From NCBI GenBank assembly GCA_944390125.1, contig CALXOX010000001.1, forward strand, positions 393,504-457,503: a DNA stretch of 64,000 bases, given 5' to 3'. The stretch comes from an uncultured Alphaproteobacteria bacterium. GTDB taxonomy: Bacteria > Pseudomonadota > Alphaproteobacteria > Rs-D84. The position numbers and the translations under genes are program-made. The notes under the pieces were generated by a model. It did no database searches, was not told the origin of the DNA, and worked only from the letters and a program-made list of their open reading frames with translations. Shown here piece by piece: positions 16,148-23,679 of this stretch (position 1 is its first letter; every line of letters starts with the position of its first letter).

Positions 16148-18316
16148 ATGTTATTTGGTTTGTTTAACAAAGATGAAAAGACGCACTTGAATAATCCCGT
16201 TGTAGTAGAAGTACAATATGGTGATGAGGTCTTGCGTTTGGAAACAGGTCGTATGGCAAAGCAGGCAAACGGTTCTGTTCTGGCGACTATGGGTGGTACA
16301 ATGGTCTTGGCAACAGTATGTGCAGAAAAAACAGCTGTTGAAGGTCAAGATTTCTTCCCGTTGACGGTTGACTATCAAGAAAAATTTGCATCTGCTGGTC
16401 GTATCCCAGGTTCTCGTGATAGACGTGAAGGCAAGGCATCAACTGGTGAAACATTGATTGCACGTTTAATTGATCGTCCTATTCGTCCGTTGTTCCCAGA
16501 AACATTTAAAAACAAAGTTCAAATAATTGCGCAGGTATTTTCTTATGATAAGAAAAACCAGCCGGATATTTTGGCTATGATTGCCTCTTCTGCAGCTTTG
16601 GCTTTGTCTGGTGTTCCTTTTGCGGGACCGATTGGTGCGGCACGTGTAGGTTATATGGATGGTAAATACATTTTGAATCCTTCTAAGAAAATGACGGAAG
16701 ATTCTGAAATGGATTTGGTTGTTGCTGCAACAAAAGACGGTGTTTTGATGGTTGAATCAGAAATCGGCGAGTTGGATGAAGCGACAACTTTGGGTGCAGT
16801 TAAATTTGGTTTTGATGCACAGCAAACAGTTATCAACGCAATCAATGAATTGGCGGAAAAAGCTGGTAAAGAACGTTGGGCTGTTCCAGAAAAGTCTGCT
16901 GAATACATTGCAATGGAAAAAGATTTTGAATCTTTTGCTGGTGAAGTAGAATCTGCATTACAGATTAAAGAAAAGTTGGTTCGTTTGGAAACTTTGGGCA
17001 ATATTCATGCCGAAGCCAAGGCGCGCATTCCAGAATTGTTCCCAGAAACAACAACGGCAACATCTACATTAGAATCTTGGGCAGATGAAATTGTTGAAAA
17101 TCTGACTGCGCGCATTATGCGTGGTAATATTTTGGCAGGTAAACCACGTATTGATGGTCGTGATAACAAGACTGTTCGTCCAATTGAAATTGAATTGGGT
17201 GTATTGCCACGTGCACATGGTTCTGCACTGTTCACACGTGGTGAAACGCAAGCCTTGGTGTCTTTGACATTGGGGGGCGGCAAAGATGCATTGCCAATTG
17301 AATCTTTGGATGGTGATGAAGAACGTGATTTCATCTTGAATTATAACTTCCCAGGCTATTCTGTTGGCGAATGCAAAGGTTTGAAATCACCTGGTCGTCG
17401 TGAAATTGGTCACGGTAATTTGGCATGGCGTGCTTTGCATCCAATGGTACCAAGTCGTTCAGAATTTGACTATGTTATCCGCGTAGTATCAGATATTTTG
17501 GAATCTAATGGTTCTTCATCTATGGCAACTACATGCGGTGCAACACTGGCTATGATGGACGGTGGTGTGCCTTTGAAACGTCCAGTTGCAGGTATTGCGA
17601 TGGGATTGATTAAAGAAGGCGATGATTACGCGATTTTGACAGATATCTTGGGGGATGAAGATCACTTAGGTGATATGGACTTCAAGGTAACTGGTACGAA
17701 TCAGGGTATTACAGCGTTGCAGATGGATATTAAAATCACATCTATAACGTTTGAAATCATGGAACATGCTTTGGCACAGGCGAAAGAAGGTCGTATGCAT
17801 ATCTTGGGCAAGATTGAAAAAGCAATCAAAGCTCCACGTAAGCAAGTATCTGAATTTGCGCCACAGGCATATGCTATGAAAATCAATCCAGATAAAGTAC
17901 GTGATGTAATTGGTAAGGGTGGTTCTGTTATTCAGGCTTTGACCCGTGAAACAAATACTCAGATAGATTTAGAAGACGATGGTTCTATCAAAATTATGGC
18001 GACTTCGAAAGAAGACGCAGAAGCAGCGATGGCACGTATTAAAGACATTGTTGCAGAACCAGAAGTTGGCGTTATTTATCCGGGTGTAGTATCTGGAATT
18101 AAAGATTTTGGCTTGTTTGTAAAAATCTTGAATGGTTTTGAATCCATGGTTCATATTTCTGAAATCACTGGTGAAAGAATTGCAAAGATTGAAGATACCA
18201 AGATAAAAGAAGGCGACAAAGTATTTGTAAGATATTTGGGCGCAGACAAACGTGGTAAGACACGTATGTCAATGGTTGGTATTGACCAAAAAACAGGTAA
18301 AGAAATTGAAAAATAA
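16148..18316 (+). CDS. pnp: Polyribonucleotide nucleotidyltransferase (PNPase)
   Basis: Phosphorolytic 3'-5' exoribonuclease of the RNA degradosome, 722 residues. Two RNase PH domains are present (FASAGRIPGSRDRREGKAST in the first; catalytic DILGDEDHLGDMDFK in the second), then the KH domain VIGKGGSVIQAL at about 588 and an S1 domain GVVSGIKDFGLFVKI near the end. I start at ATG 16148, 4 nt after GGAGAA; the ATG at 16136 lies on the ribosome site itself. The gene has its own promoter and a structured leader, suggesting autoregulation. Confidence 0.96.
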   Translation: MLFGLFNKDEKTHLNNPVVVEVQYGDEVLRLETGRMAKQANGSVLATMGGTMVLATVCAEKTAVEGQDFFPLTVDYQEKFASAGRIPGSRDRREGKASTGETLIARLIDRPIRPLFPETFKNKVQIIAQVFSYDKKNQPDILAMIASSAALALSGVPFAGPIGAARVGYMDGKYILNPSKKMTEDSEMDLVVAATKDGVLMVESEIGELDEATTLGAVKFGFDAQQTVINAINELAEKAGKERWAVPEKSAEYIAMEKDFESFAGEVESALQIKEKLVRLETLGNIHAEAKARIPELFPETTTATSTLESWADEIVENLTARIMRGNILAGKPRIDGRDNKTVRPIEIELGVLPRAHGSALFTRGETQALVSLTLGGGKDALPIESLDGDEERDFILNYNFPGYSVGECKGLKSPGRREIGHGNLAWRALHPMVPSRSEFDYVIRVVSDILESNGSSSMATTCGATLAMMDGGVPLKRPVAGIAMGLIKEGDDYAILTDILGDEDHLGDMDFKVTGTNQGITALQMDIKITSITFEIMEHALAQAKEGRMHILGKIEKAIKAPRKQVSEFAPQAYAMKINPDKVRDVIGKGGSVIQALTRETNTQIDLEDDGSIKIMATSKEDAEAAMARIKDIVAEPEVGVIYPGVVSGIKDFGLFVKILNGFESMVHISEITGERIAKIEDTKIKEGDKVFVRYLGADKRGKTRMSMVGIDQKTGKEIEK

Positions 18317-18327
18317 GTAAAATAGAT

Positions 18328-18352
18328 GCGCCCCTAAAAAGGGGCGCGTTTA
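18328..18352 (+). terminator. Weak terminator or attenuator after pnp
   Basis: Strong eight-pair stem GCGCCCCT/AGGGGCGC with AAAA loop, but the tail is only GTTTATAA, so readthrough into ybaB is plausible. Confidence 0.6.
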
Positions 18353-18370
18353 TAACGTACGGAGAAAACT

Positions 18371-18670
18371 ATGGATATGGAAGCATTGATGGCACAGGCA
18401 AGTGCTTTGCAGGATAAAGTAACGGCAGCCCAGGAACAGTTGGCGTCTATGCATGTAAAAGGTATTGCGGAAGAAGGGGCTGTTATTATCGATATGACTG
18501 GTAAGTATGATTTGGCAGGTATAAAAATTCGTGAAGATGTAATGTCTCGTGGTGCCGCTGGTGTTGAAGCCTTGATTTCTGCTGCATATAATGATGCCAA
18601 GGCGAAAGCAGATGATTTAATTGACCGTGTAATGGGTGAAGCAACGGCAGGTATGCCAATGCCTAAATAA
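18371..18670 (+). CDS. ybaB: YbaB/EbfC nucleoid-associated protein
   Basis: A 99-residue DNA-binding protein of the YbaB/EbfC family. It has the usual N-terminal amphipathic helix MAQASALQDKVTAAQEQLA, the beta core with GAVIIDMTGKYDLAGIKI and the C-terminal helix NDAKAKADDLIDRVM. In most bacteria it lies between dnaX and recR; here dnaX is about 26 kb away and recR is not next to it. GGAGAAA lies 4 nt before the ATG. Confidence 0.92.
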   Translation: MDMEALMAQASALQDKVTAAQEQLASMHVKGIAEEGAVIIDMTGKYDLAGIKIREDVMSRGAAGVEALISAAYNDAKAKADDLIDRVMGEATAGMPMPK

Positions 18671-18718
18671 AAAACTGGACAAGTGGAAAAAAATAGTTTA
18701 TTATTCAGCCACTGTTTC

Positions 18719-18795
18719 GGATGTTTAGCTCAGTTGATTAGAGCATCTCGTTTACACCGAGAGGGTCGGGGGTTTGAGTCCCTCAACATCCACCA
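18719..18795 (+). tRNA. tRNA-Val (anticodon UAC), CCA encoded
   Basis: A full cloverleaf: acceptor GGATGTT/AACATCC, D-stem GCTC/GAGC, anticodon stem TCTCG/CGAGA with loop TTTACAC giving anticodon TAC, T-stem GGGGG/CCCTC with one G-U pair, discriminator A and an encoded CCA (18793-18795). Confidence 0.96.
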
Positions 18796-18803
18796 GAGAT
18801 TTT

Positions 18804-18825
18804 AACCGCCGTATGGCGGTTTTTT
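18804..18825 (+). terminator. Terminator after tRNA-Val
   Basis: AACCGCC, loop GTAT, GGCGGTT, T-tail. Confidence 0.85.
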
Positions 18826-18828
18826 GAT

Positions 18829-19083
18829 TTGCGTTCCAGTGAAAATATTATATCATACTCTACAGAATCCACAGGGATGTGGTTTCGGGGCTGTAGCAAG
18901 CCTATACATGCGGTGCGTAAGCATCGTTATTCTGATGTTTCGGTGCTGGCGCGCCGTTATGTCCCCGATGACATTGGTCGGGGAGCCGTTCGTTATAAAA
19001 AAGGCAATGCTGAAGACAACGGAATCATTCATGTATTGATTGCTAACTCCCCGACCGCCTTCCTTTGGCGGTCTAATTTTTAT
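18829..19083 (+). ncRNA. Structured non-coding region (candidate leader or small RNA)
   Basis: A 270-bp gap between the tRNA terminator and the glycosyltransferase. A weak promoter, TTGCGT (18829) with 16-bp spacer and TATCAT (18851), would start an RNA at about 18860. The 5' hairpin pairs CTACAG (18860) with CTGTAG (18891) around CCACA/TGTGG. Further on TCCCCGA (18962) can pair with TCGGGGA (18978), or GGTCGGGGAG (18976) with CTCCCCGACC (19047). The latter closes a three-way junction with CCGTT/AACGG and AATCA/TGATT. The end is a terminator, GACCGCC (19053)/GGCGGTC (19067) plus T-rich tail. An 88-codon frame (18829-19095) runs through it, but the frame includes the terminator and lacks a ribosome site, so an RNA is more likely. 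I cannot name a known RNA family. Confidence 0.5.
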
Positions 19084-19096
19084 GTTGGGGGATAAT

Positions 19097-19999
19097 ATGA
19101 AAATCTCGATAATAATACCGGCATATAACTGTGAAAAGTATATATGTCAGACTTTAGATTGCATCAGAACGCAGACTTTTCCTCAGAAAGATATGGAAAT
19201 AATAGTCTTTCTTGATGGTTGTACTGATTCTACGCCATTTGAGGTTGTTGAGTATTCAAAGAAACATCCAGATATGAATATAAAATTATTGAAAGTTGAT
19301 GAAAAGCAAGGACCATCAAATGCTAGGAATTGCGCTTTACAATGTGCAACTGGTGAATACGTTCATTTTTTTGACGCAGATGATGTTATAAATCAAGATT
19401 TTTATAGATTACTATATGAGGCCGCAAAGAAAGCGGATTCAGATATCGCAGTGGCTTCATTCAGTCATGAACGCTTCCCAAATGATAGTGTCATCTTTAC
19501 CGATTCGATAGTTTTATCAGTTCCTCAAGATAAATTGAATGCCACAAAAGTTGATAAGCATGGGTTTTCATGGCGATATTTAATAAAGCGAAACTTTTTA
19601 CAAAAGAATCATTTTCTGTTTCCAACTGATATGAAATATTGTGAAGATATGCTGATAATGACGAAATGTATATATTACAGCAATAACATTGTGTTAGTGC
19701 CAAAGGCTTTGTATGTATATAAATACAGGCAGAATTCATTACTAACAACACATGAAACAAAGCGGGAACAAAACACTTACTATAAACAGGCAAAAATACA
19801 AGTTCGTGTTTTCTTATCTCAGTTTGATTTATCACCGACAAGAAATTATCATAAACGGACGAGATATGTTTTATTTGGGCTTATCCCACTCATACTTACA
19901 GTTGATAGAGATGAATGTAATAAAATATATTATCTGCTTGGTATAATTCCGTTATTTAGCCGTAGAACGAACTATAAGCAAGAACGATTGGTTATTTGA
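19097..19999 (+). CDS. Family-2 glycosyltransferase
   Basis: A 300-residue GT-A glycosyltransferase that transfers a sugar from a nucleotide donor. It opens with KISIIIPAYNCEKYICQTL, has VFLDGCTDSTP, the metal-binding HFFDADD and, further on, KYCEDMLI as the catalytic acidic region. I start at ATG 19097 after TTGGGGGAT; an upstream ATG (19040) would include the terminator of the preceding RNA element. No membrane helix is visible. It stands alone, so the acceptor (LPS, capsule or glycoprotein) is unknown. AT-rich codon use and its placement beside a tRNA may mean acquisition by transfer. Confidence 0.87.
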   Translation: MKISIIIPAYNCEKYICQTLDCIRTQTFPQKDMEIIVFLDGCTDSTPFEVVEYSKKHPDMNIKLLKVDEKQGPSNARNCALQCATGEYVHFFDADDVINQDFYRLLYEAAKKADSDIAVASFSHERFPNDSVIFTDSIVLSVPQDKLNATKVDKHGFSWRYLIKRNFLQKNHFLFPTDMKYCEDMLIMTKCIYYSNNIVLVPKALYVYKYRQNSLLTTHETKREQNTYYKQAKIQVRVFLSQFDLSPTRNYHKRTRYVLFGLIPLILTVDRDECNKIYYLLGIIPLFSRRTNYKQERLVI

Positions 20000-20000
20000 T

Positions 20001-20029
20001 AAAAGAACCGCCAAATTGGCGGTTCTTTT
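20001..20029. terminator. Bidirectional terminator
   Basis: Twelve-pair stem AAAAGAACCGCC/GGCGGTTCTTTT with 5-nt loop; serves the glycosyltransferase on + and the next gene on -. Confidence 0.88.
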
Positions 20030-20780
20030 ACCTTTGTCTGTTTTTGTTGTTCCATTTCAAGGCGTTTAAAACATAGTTTGTTGCAAGATTTATATCAAAT
20101 TGATTAGTGCCTTGTTTTTTTAAATTATATTCAGCATCTATCCAAGTTTTATAAAAATTTGGCAATACGTATGAAATTTCAGTTAAATTTTCAGATATAT
20201 TTTCTGCAGACAGCCCACCGGAATAACCGTGATCACGGCCTGCGAAGTAAGGAGTTTCCCAAAGTTTTGGATGACGCCCAGAACCGTAAGAGGAATCATA
20301 AAGCAGTGAGAAAGGTAAACCAGCATCATAAAGTTGTTTTACAAACATCATAACAATGGGGCCTTTGTTAAATGAAAAAATGAACTCTTTTTCGGGGTTA
20401 TCTTTAATTACGGATTTAATACCATCAGTTTTTGTCAGATTCATACTATTGCTGATGTTTAATTGCCAGCGATTGATTACAGGTGTCCCAGTTGTTTGAT
20501 TTTTTAAGTCTAATAACTCTTTTAATTCTGGTGCAATTTTACCTGCACACAAATCGGTACACCAATCACCATTTATATGGAGAGCTAATTTCATATTTGC
20601 AGATTCTTGCGTGTTTAATAATTGTTCAAACCATTCGTATTGAGGCTTTCCTTTTTTCATGGTGCTTGAGTTCGCAATGATGCCTATTTCTACGAGATTT
20701 GATGTGTTTGCTAAGTTTATCAGTTCTTTTATATTGGTGTTTTCATTTGCGCCAGAGCATGTTATATAACGTAATTGCAT
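20028..20780 (-). CDS. Hypothetical protein, possible TIM-barrel
   Basis: A 250-residue soluble protein with no signal peptide. The alternation of hydrophobic strands and helices (LRYITCSG, VEIGIIANS, MKLALHING, EFIFSFNKGP, FSLLYDSSYGSGRHP, FAGRDHGYSGGLSAENI) suggests an eight-fold barrel. The last strand-loop region YSGGLSAENISENL resembles the phosphate-binding loop of phosphoribosylanthranilate isomerase-like barrels, but that assignment is weak. It is a single-gene unit converging on the glycosyltransferase and no tryptophan genes are nearby. Function is unknown. Confidence 0.6.
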   Translation of the reverse strand: MQLRYITCSGANENTNIKELINLANTSNLVEIGIIANSSTMKKGKPQYEWFEQLLNTQESANMKLALHINGDWCTDLCAGKIAPELKELLDLKNQTTGTPVINRWQLNISNSMNLTKTDGIKSVIKDNPEKEFIFSFNKGPIVMMFVKQLYDAGLPFSLLYDSSYGSGRHPKLWETPYFAGRDHGYSGGLSAENISENLTEISYVLPNFYKTWIDAEYNLKKQGTNQFDINLATNYVLNALKWNNKNRQR

Positions 20781-20890
20781 TTTTTACCCTTTGCTATTAG
20801 ATAATGTGTGGCTTTGCACCACAAAATTATGCTAGTACAAAATCAAAAATGTTGTCAATAGTATGAGAATTTAAATATTTTTATCTTTGA

Positions 20891-20919
20891 TTGCGGTTTT
20901 GTTTTCTTAGTTTTATAAT
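20891..20919 (+). promoter_or_regulatory. Promoter of OmpA-family lipoprotein gene
   Basis: TTGCGG (20891-20896), 17-bp spacer, perfect TATAAT (20914-20919); AAGGAG ribosome site 5 nt before the ATG at 20947. Confidence 0.7.
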
Positions 20920-20946
20920 TAGGCAGGTGTATATAAGGAGAGTTTT

Positions 20947-21594
20947 ATGAAGAAATTTTTAATTTTAGGTTTAATTGTTTCTATGTTAAATGCATGTGCG
21001 ACAGTAAATCCGTACACTGGCGAGGCACAGACGTCTAAGGCCGTTTGGGGAACCGCGATTGGCGCCGCGACTGGTGCCGCAGCAGGTGCGCTGGTTGCTA
21101 AAAATAGTGGTGCAGGCGCCTTAGTAGGTGGTCTTGCGGGTGCGGCCATTGGTGGTGGTACAGGATATTATTTAGATGTACAAGAAGCAGAATTGCGTCA
21201 AGAATTGGCATCAACGGGTGTCAGTGTTGTTCGTGGAGATGACAGCATTCGTTTAATTATGCCTGGTAACATCACGTTTAAAACAGATTCTTCAGATATA
21301 AATGCCAGTTTTTATGCGACATTAAATTCAGTGGCAAAAGTATTGAATAAATACGATGATTCGACTGTAATGGTATTGGGGTATACAGATAGTACAGGTA
21401 CTGCAGAATACAATCAGACACTATCAAAGCAACGTGCCAACGCGGTTGCGGCATATTTGCAGGGACAAGGCGTAAAAGCATCACGTTTTGAGGTTATGGG
21501 GTTAGGTTCTTCGAATCCTATTGCGTCTAACGCTACGGCCGAAGGGCGTCAACAGAACCGTAGGGTAGAAATTAAAATTATACCTAATAAGTAA
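20947..21594 (+). CDS. OmpA-family lipoprotein with glycine zipper (YiaD-like)
   Basis: A 215-residue lipoprotein with lipobox LNAC (Cys 17). Residues 35-80 form a glycine-zipper (GTAIGAATGAAAGALVA and GALVGGLAGAAIGGG), a helix hairpin that can insert in a membrane or oligomerise. The C-terminal half is an OmpA peptidoglycan-binding domain with VLGYTDSTGTAEYNQTLS and RQQNRRVEIKI. The layout matches YiaD and related envelope-anchoring proteins. It has its own promoter and terminator. Confidence 0.88.
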   Translation: MKKFLILGLIVSMLNACATVNPYTGEAQTSKAVWGTAIGAATGAAAGALVAKNSGAGALVGGLAGAAIGGGTGYYLDVQEAELRQELASTGVSVVRGDDSIRLIMPGNITFKTDSSDINASFYATLNSVAKVLNKYDDSTVMVLGYTDSTGTAEYNQTLSKQRANAVAAYLQGQGVKASRFEVMGLGSSNPIASNATAEGRQQNRRVEIKIIPNK

Positions 21595-21600
21595 AATAAG

Positions 21601-21626
21601 ACCCGCTGAAAAGCGGGTTTTGTTTC
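21601..21626 (+). terminator. Terminator of OmpA-family gene
   Basis: ACCCGCT, loop GAAA, AGCGGGT, then TTTGTTT. Confidence 0.8.
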
Positions 21627-21736
21627 ATCGTTGATTTTGTTTCCATTGCAGGACGTTTCGTATATAAGTTTATACCTTTGGGGAGGCTTATTACTTTATT
21701 TACCGATGTATTTTCTCTAAGTTATATAGCGTATGT

Positions 21737-22843
21737 TTATTTTTTGCCTTTGGCGTTATTTAAACGTAACTGACCGCAGGCACTTCCTATATCCTGCCCG
21801 CGCTCGCGTCTAATTCTGGTGTGAATTCCGTTTTTAATCAGAATGTCCTGAAATCTGTGAACGGCATTCCCTGAAGGTGATGCGAAATCACGCTCGTCAA
21901 CTGCATTCCACGGTATCAAATTTACCATGCAGTTTTTACCTTTTAACAGCACAGACAATTTTTCCGCATATTCTGGTGTAGAATTTAATAATTCTGTTTC
22001 CCCATTTGAATTCTTTTTGCCAAGCAATATATATTCAATCATCAATTGACGATTATGCAGGTCAGAAAATTCGAAAGCAGCGTCCAGCACTTCTTCTAAT
22101 CTGTACTTATTGTTTATAGGCATAATTTGACTGCGTAATTCATTGGTTGGAGCATGCAAAGATATTGCCAAGTTTATTGGTCGTCCCCATTTTGTTAGTT
22201 CTTTAATTCCAGGTACTATTCCACACGTAGAAACTGTAATTTTTCGCCAGCCAATCCCCATATCAGAATTTGCACGTTCAATGAATCCAATTACATTCTC
22301 AACATTTTGTAGAGGTTCCCCAGTTCCCATTATAACTATGTGAGACACATCGCCGTTGTTTGCATCGCCGTTTGGTCTAATTGGTTTATCTGAAAACTTA
22401 TCGTTTCTTAATTCCCATTGAGCGGTTAAAATTTGGGAATAAATTTCGTTTACAGTTAAATTTCGTTTCAGACCTAGTAATGTGCTGGCACAGAATTTAC
22501 ACCCCATTGCGCAGCCAGCCTGAGAACTTACGCATACGCTGTTTCCATAACTTGTTCGCATCAGAACACATTCTATTTGTTCTGTGTCGTTTAGTTCTAA
22601 CAAGAATTTAGTTGTTTGGCCATCAGAAGACTCCAGCTTTTTTACAATACGTACAGGCAGAGTCTGTGCATTAGCATCTAATTCTTCGCGCAATTTTTCT
22701 GGCAGATTTTTCATAGATTGGAAATTCGGCGCGCCCCTATCCAACCATTCTCTAATTTGTTTGGCACGAAACTTAGGCTGTCCCAGGTTCGTAATAAATT
22801 CGACTAATTCTGCGTCTGTGAAGTTAAATAAAATTGGTTTCAT
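21737..22843 (-). CDS. rlmN: 23S rRNA (adenine-2503-C2)/tRNA methyltransferase RlmN
   Basis: A 368-residue radical SAM methyltransferase that modifies A2503 of 23S rRNA and A37 of some tRNAs. The cluster motif CAMGCKFC (CX3CX2C) lies in SSQAGCAMGCKFCAS, and the second conserved Cys for the methyl-carrier chemistry is in the C-terminal SACGQLR. IMGTGEPLQNVENV and ISLHAPTNELRSQIMPIN match RlmN rather than Cfr. Its ATG overlaps the TGA of surA (ATGA), making it the last gene of the lptG-lptD-surA-rlmN operon. Confidence 0.95.
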   Translation of the reverse strand: MKPILFNFTDAELVEFITNLGQPKFRAKQIREWLDRGAPNFQSMKNLPEKLREELDANAQTLPVRIVKKLESSDGQTTKFLLELNDTEQIECVLMRTSYGNSVCVSSQAGCAMGCKFCASTLLGLKRNLTVNEIYSQILTAQWELRNDKFSDKPIRPNGDANNGDVSHIVIMGTGEPLQNVENVIGFIERANSDMGIGWRKITVSTCGIVPGIKELTKWGRPINLAISLHAPTNELRSQIMPINNKYRLEEVLDAAFEFSDLHNRQLMIEYILLGKKNSNGETELLNSTPEYAEKLSVLLKGKNCMVNLIPWNAVDERDFASPSGNAVHRFQDILIKNGIHTRIRRERGQDIGSACGQLRLNNAKGKK

Positions 22844-23661
22844 AATTCGTATCTATCATCATTTATAACGACTACGGCTTTACGGCGTAGTTGCTTTAGT
22901 TGTTGATCTGCAATGAACATTGCCTGCTTAAATAAAGCGTTTTGCTCAATCATATCGTCCAATTTCCCATATTCTGTGGTTTTCTTTGTGTCGCATACTA
23001 ATAATACAGAACGGTCAACGACAGGCGACCATGTTAGTTTCGGTAAAGTTGCAACACGTTCGCGAATATCTTGGGCCAGTTCATATTGTAATGCTGTAAA
23101 TTTTTGGGGTGCGCCGCCTAAATTACGTGCCATCTCCATTGCGGCATCACAACTGGACGGTTTTGTTAGTTTGGTCGCTACATCTGCAGGAATGTCAATC
23201 AATCGAATAATAGTCATTTCTATTGGCAGACCTTGTTCTTTAGCTATTTCTGCGCGCTCTGCAGCAATTTCTGCATCTGTAACATCAACTGTAGGTAAAA
23301 TTGTTCTTGCAACGATTATTTGCCATGCAATTTCTGCACGCATAGCAGATTTTGCCATCGCTTTTTCTGTCGCTGACAACTCTCCAAGATTCATTTTCTT
23401 TAATTCTGCATCAACAGTATCATCATCGGGAATTGCATTAAAGTTTTGTGCGTACGCCAGTTTTACGCTGTCGTCAATTATATTTTGTAAAGCGACACGT
23501 CTGTTGTTGGTGGAAGTATTCCCCTGTTTTGCCATTAAAGTGGTGCGTGCTGTTATATCATCATCTGTTATCGGTGTTCCATTTACAGATGCAACAACGG
23601 ATGCCGCATAAGAAGGCAACACAAGTATTGATGATAATATTGCTACGAATAACTTTTTCAT
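22840..23661 (-). CDS. surA: SurA-like periplasmic chaperone, parvulin part degenerate
   Basis: A 273-residue exported protein with signal peptide ending at about residue 19 (PSYAAS) and the SurA N-terminal chaperone domain, beginning VVASVNGTPITDDDITAR and containing RRVALQNIIDDSVKLAYAQ. SurA folds outer-membrane proteins. After about residue 150 only a weakly parvulin-like stretch remains (IEMTIIRLIDIP onward), so at most one degenerate isomerase domain is present, against two in E. coli. Position after lptD supports the identity, since lptD is itself a SurA client. Confidence 0.8.
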   Translation of the reverse strand: MKKLFVAILSSILVLPSYAASVVASVNGTPITDDDITARTTLMAKQGNTSTNNRRVALQNIIDDSVKLAYAQNFNAIPDDDTVDAELKKMNLGELSATEKAMAKSAMRAEIAWQIIVARTILPTVDVTDAEIAAERAEIAKEQGLPIEMTIIRLIDIPADVATKLTKPSSCDAAMEMARNLGGAPQKFTALQYELAQDIRERVATLPKLTWSPVVDRSVLLVCDTKKTTEYGKLDDMIEQNALFKQAMFIADQQLKQLRRKAVVVINDDRYEL

Positions 23662-23679
23662 ATAATCCTTCCTTTAAAT

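Noticed and set aside
18861..19080. tmRNA, 6S RNA, SRP RNA or RNase P RNA in the tRNA-glycosyltransferase gap
   Set aside because: None of the universal motifs is present: no tRNA-like ends with tag frame, no GGAAGGAAGCAG-type SRP loop, no GAGGAAAGTCC of RNase P, and no large 6S-like bubble duplex.
22913..23611. 232-codon plus-strand frame antisense to the surA-like gene
   Set aside because: Ser/Ala/Val-rich shadow without start signals; the minus-strand gene has a signal peptide and operon context.
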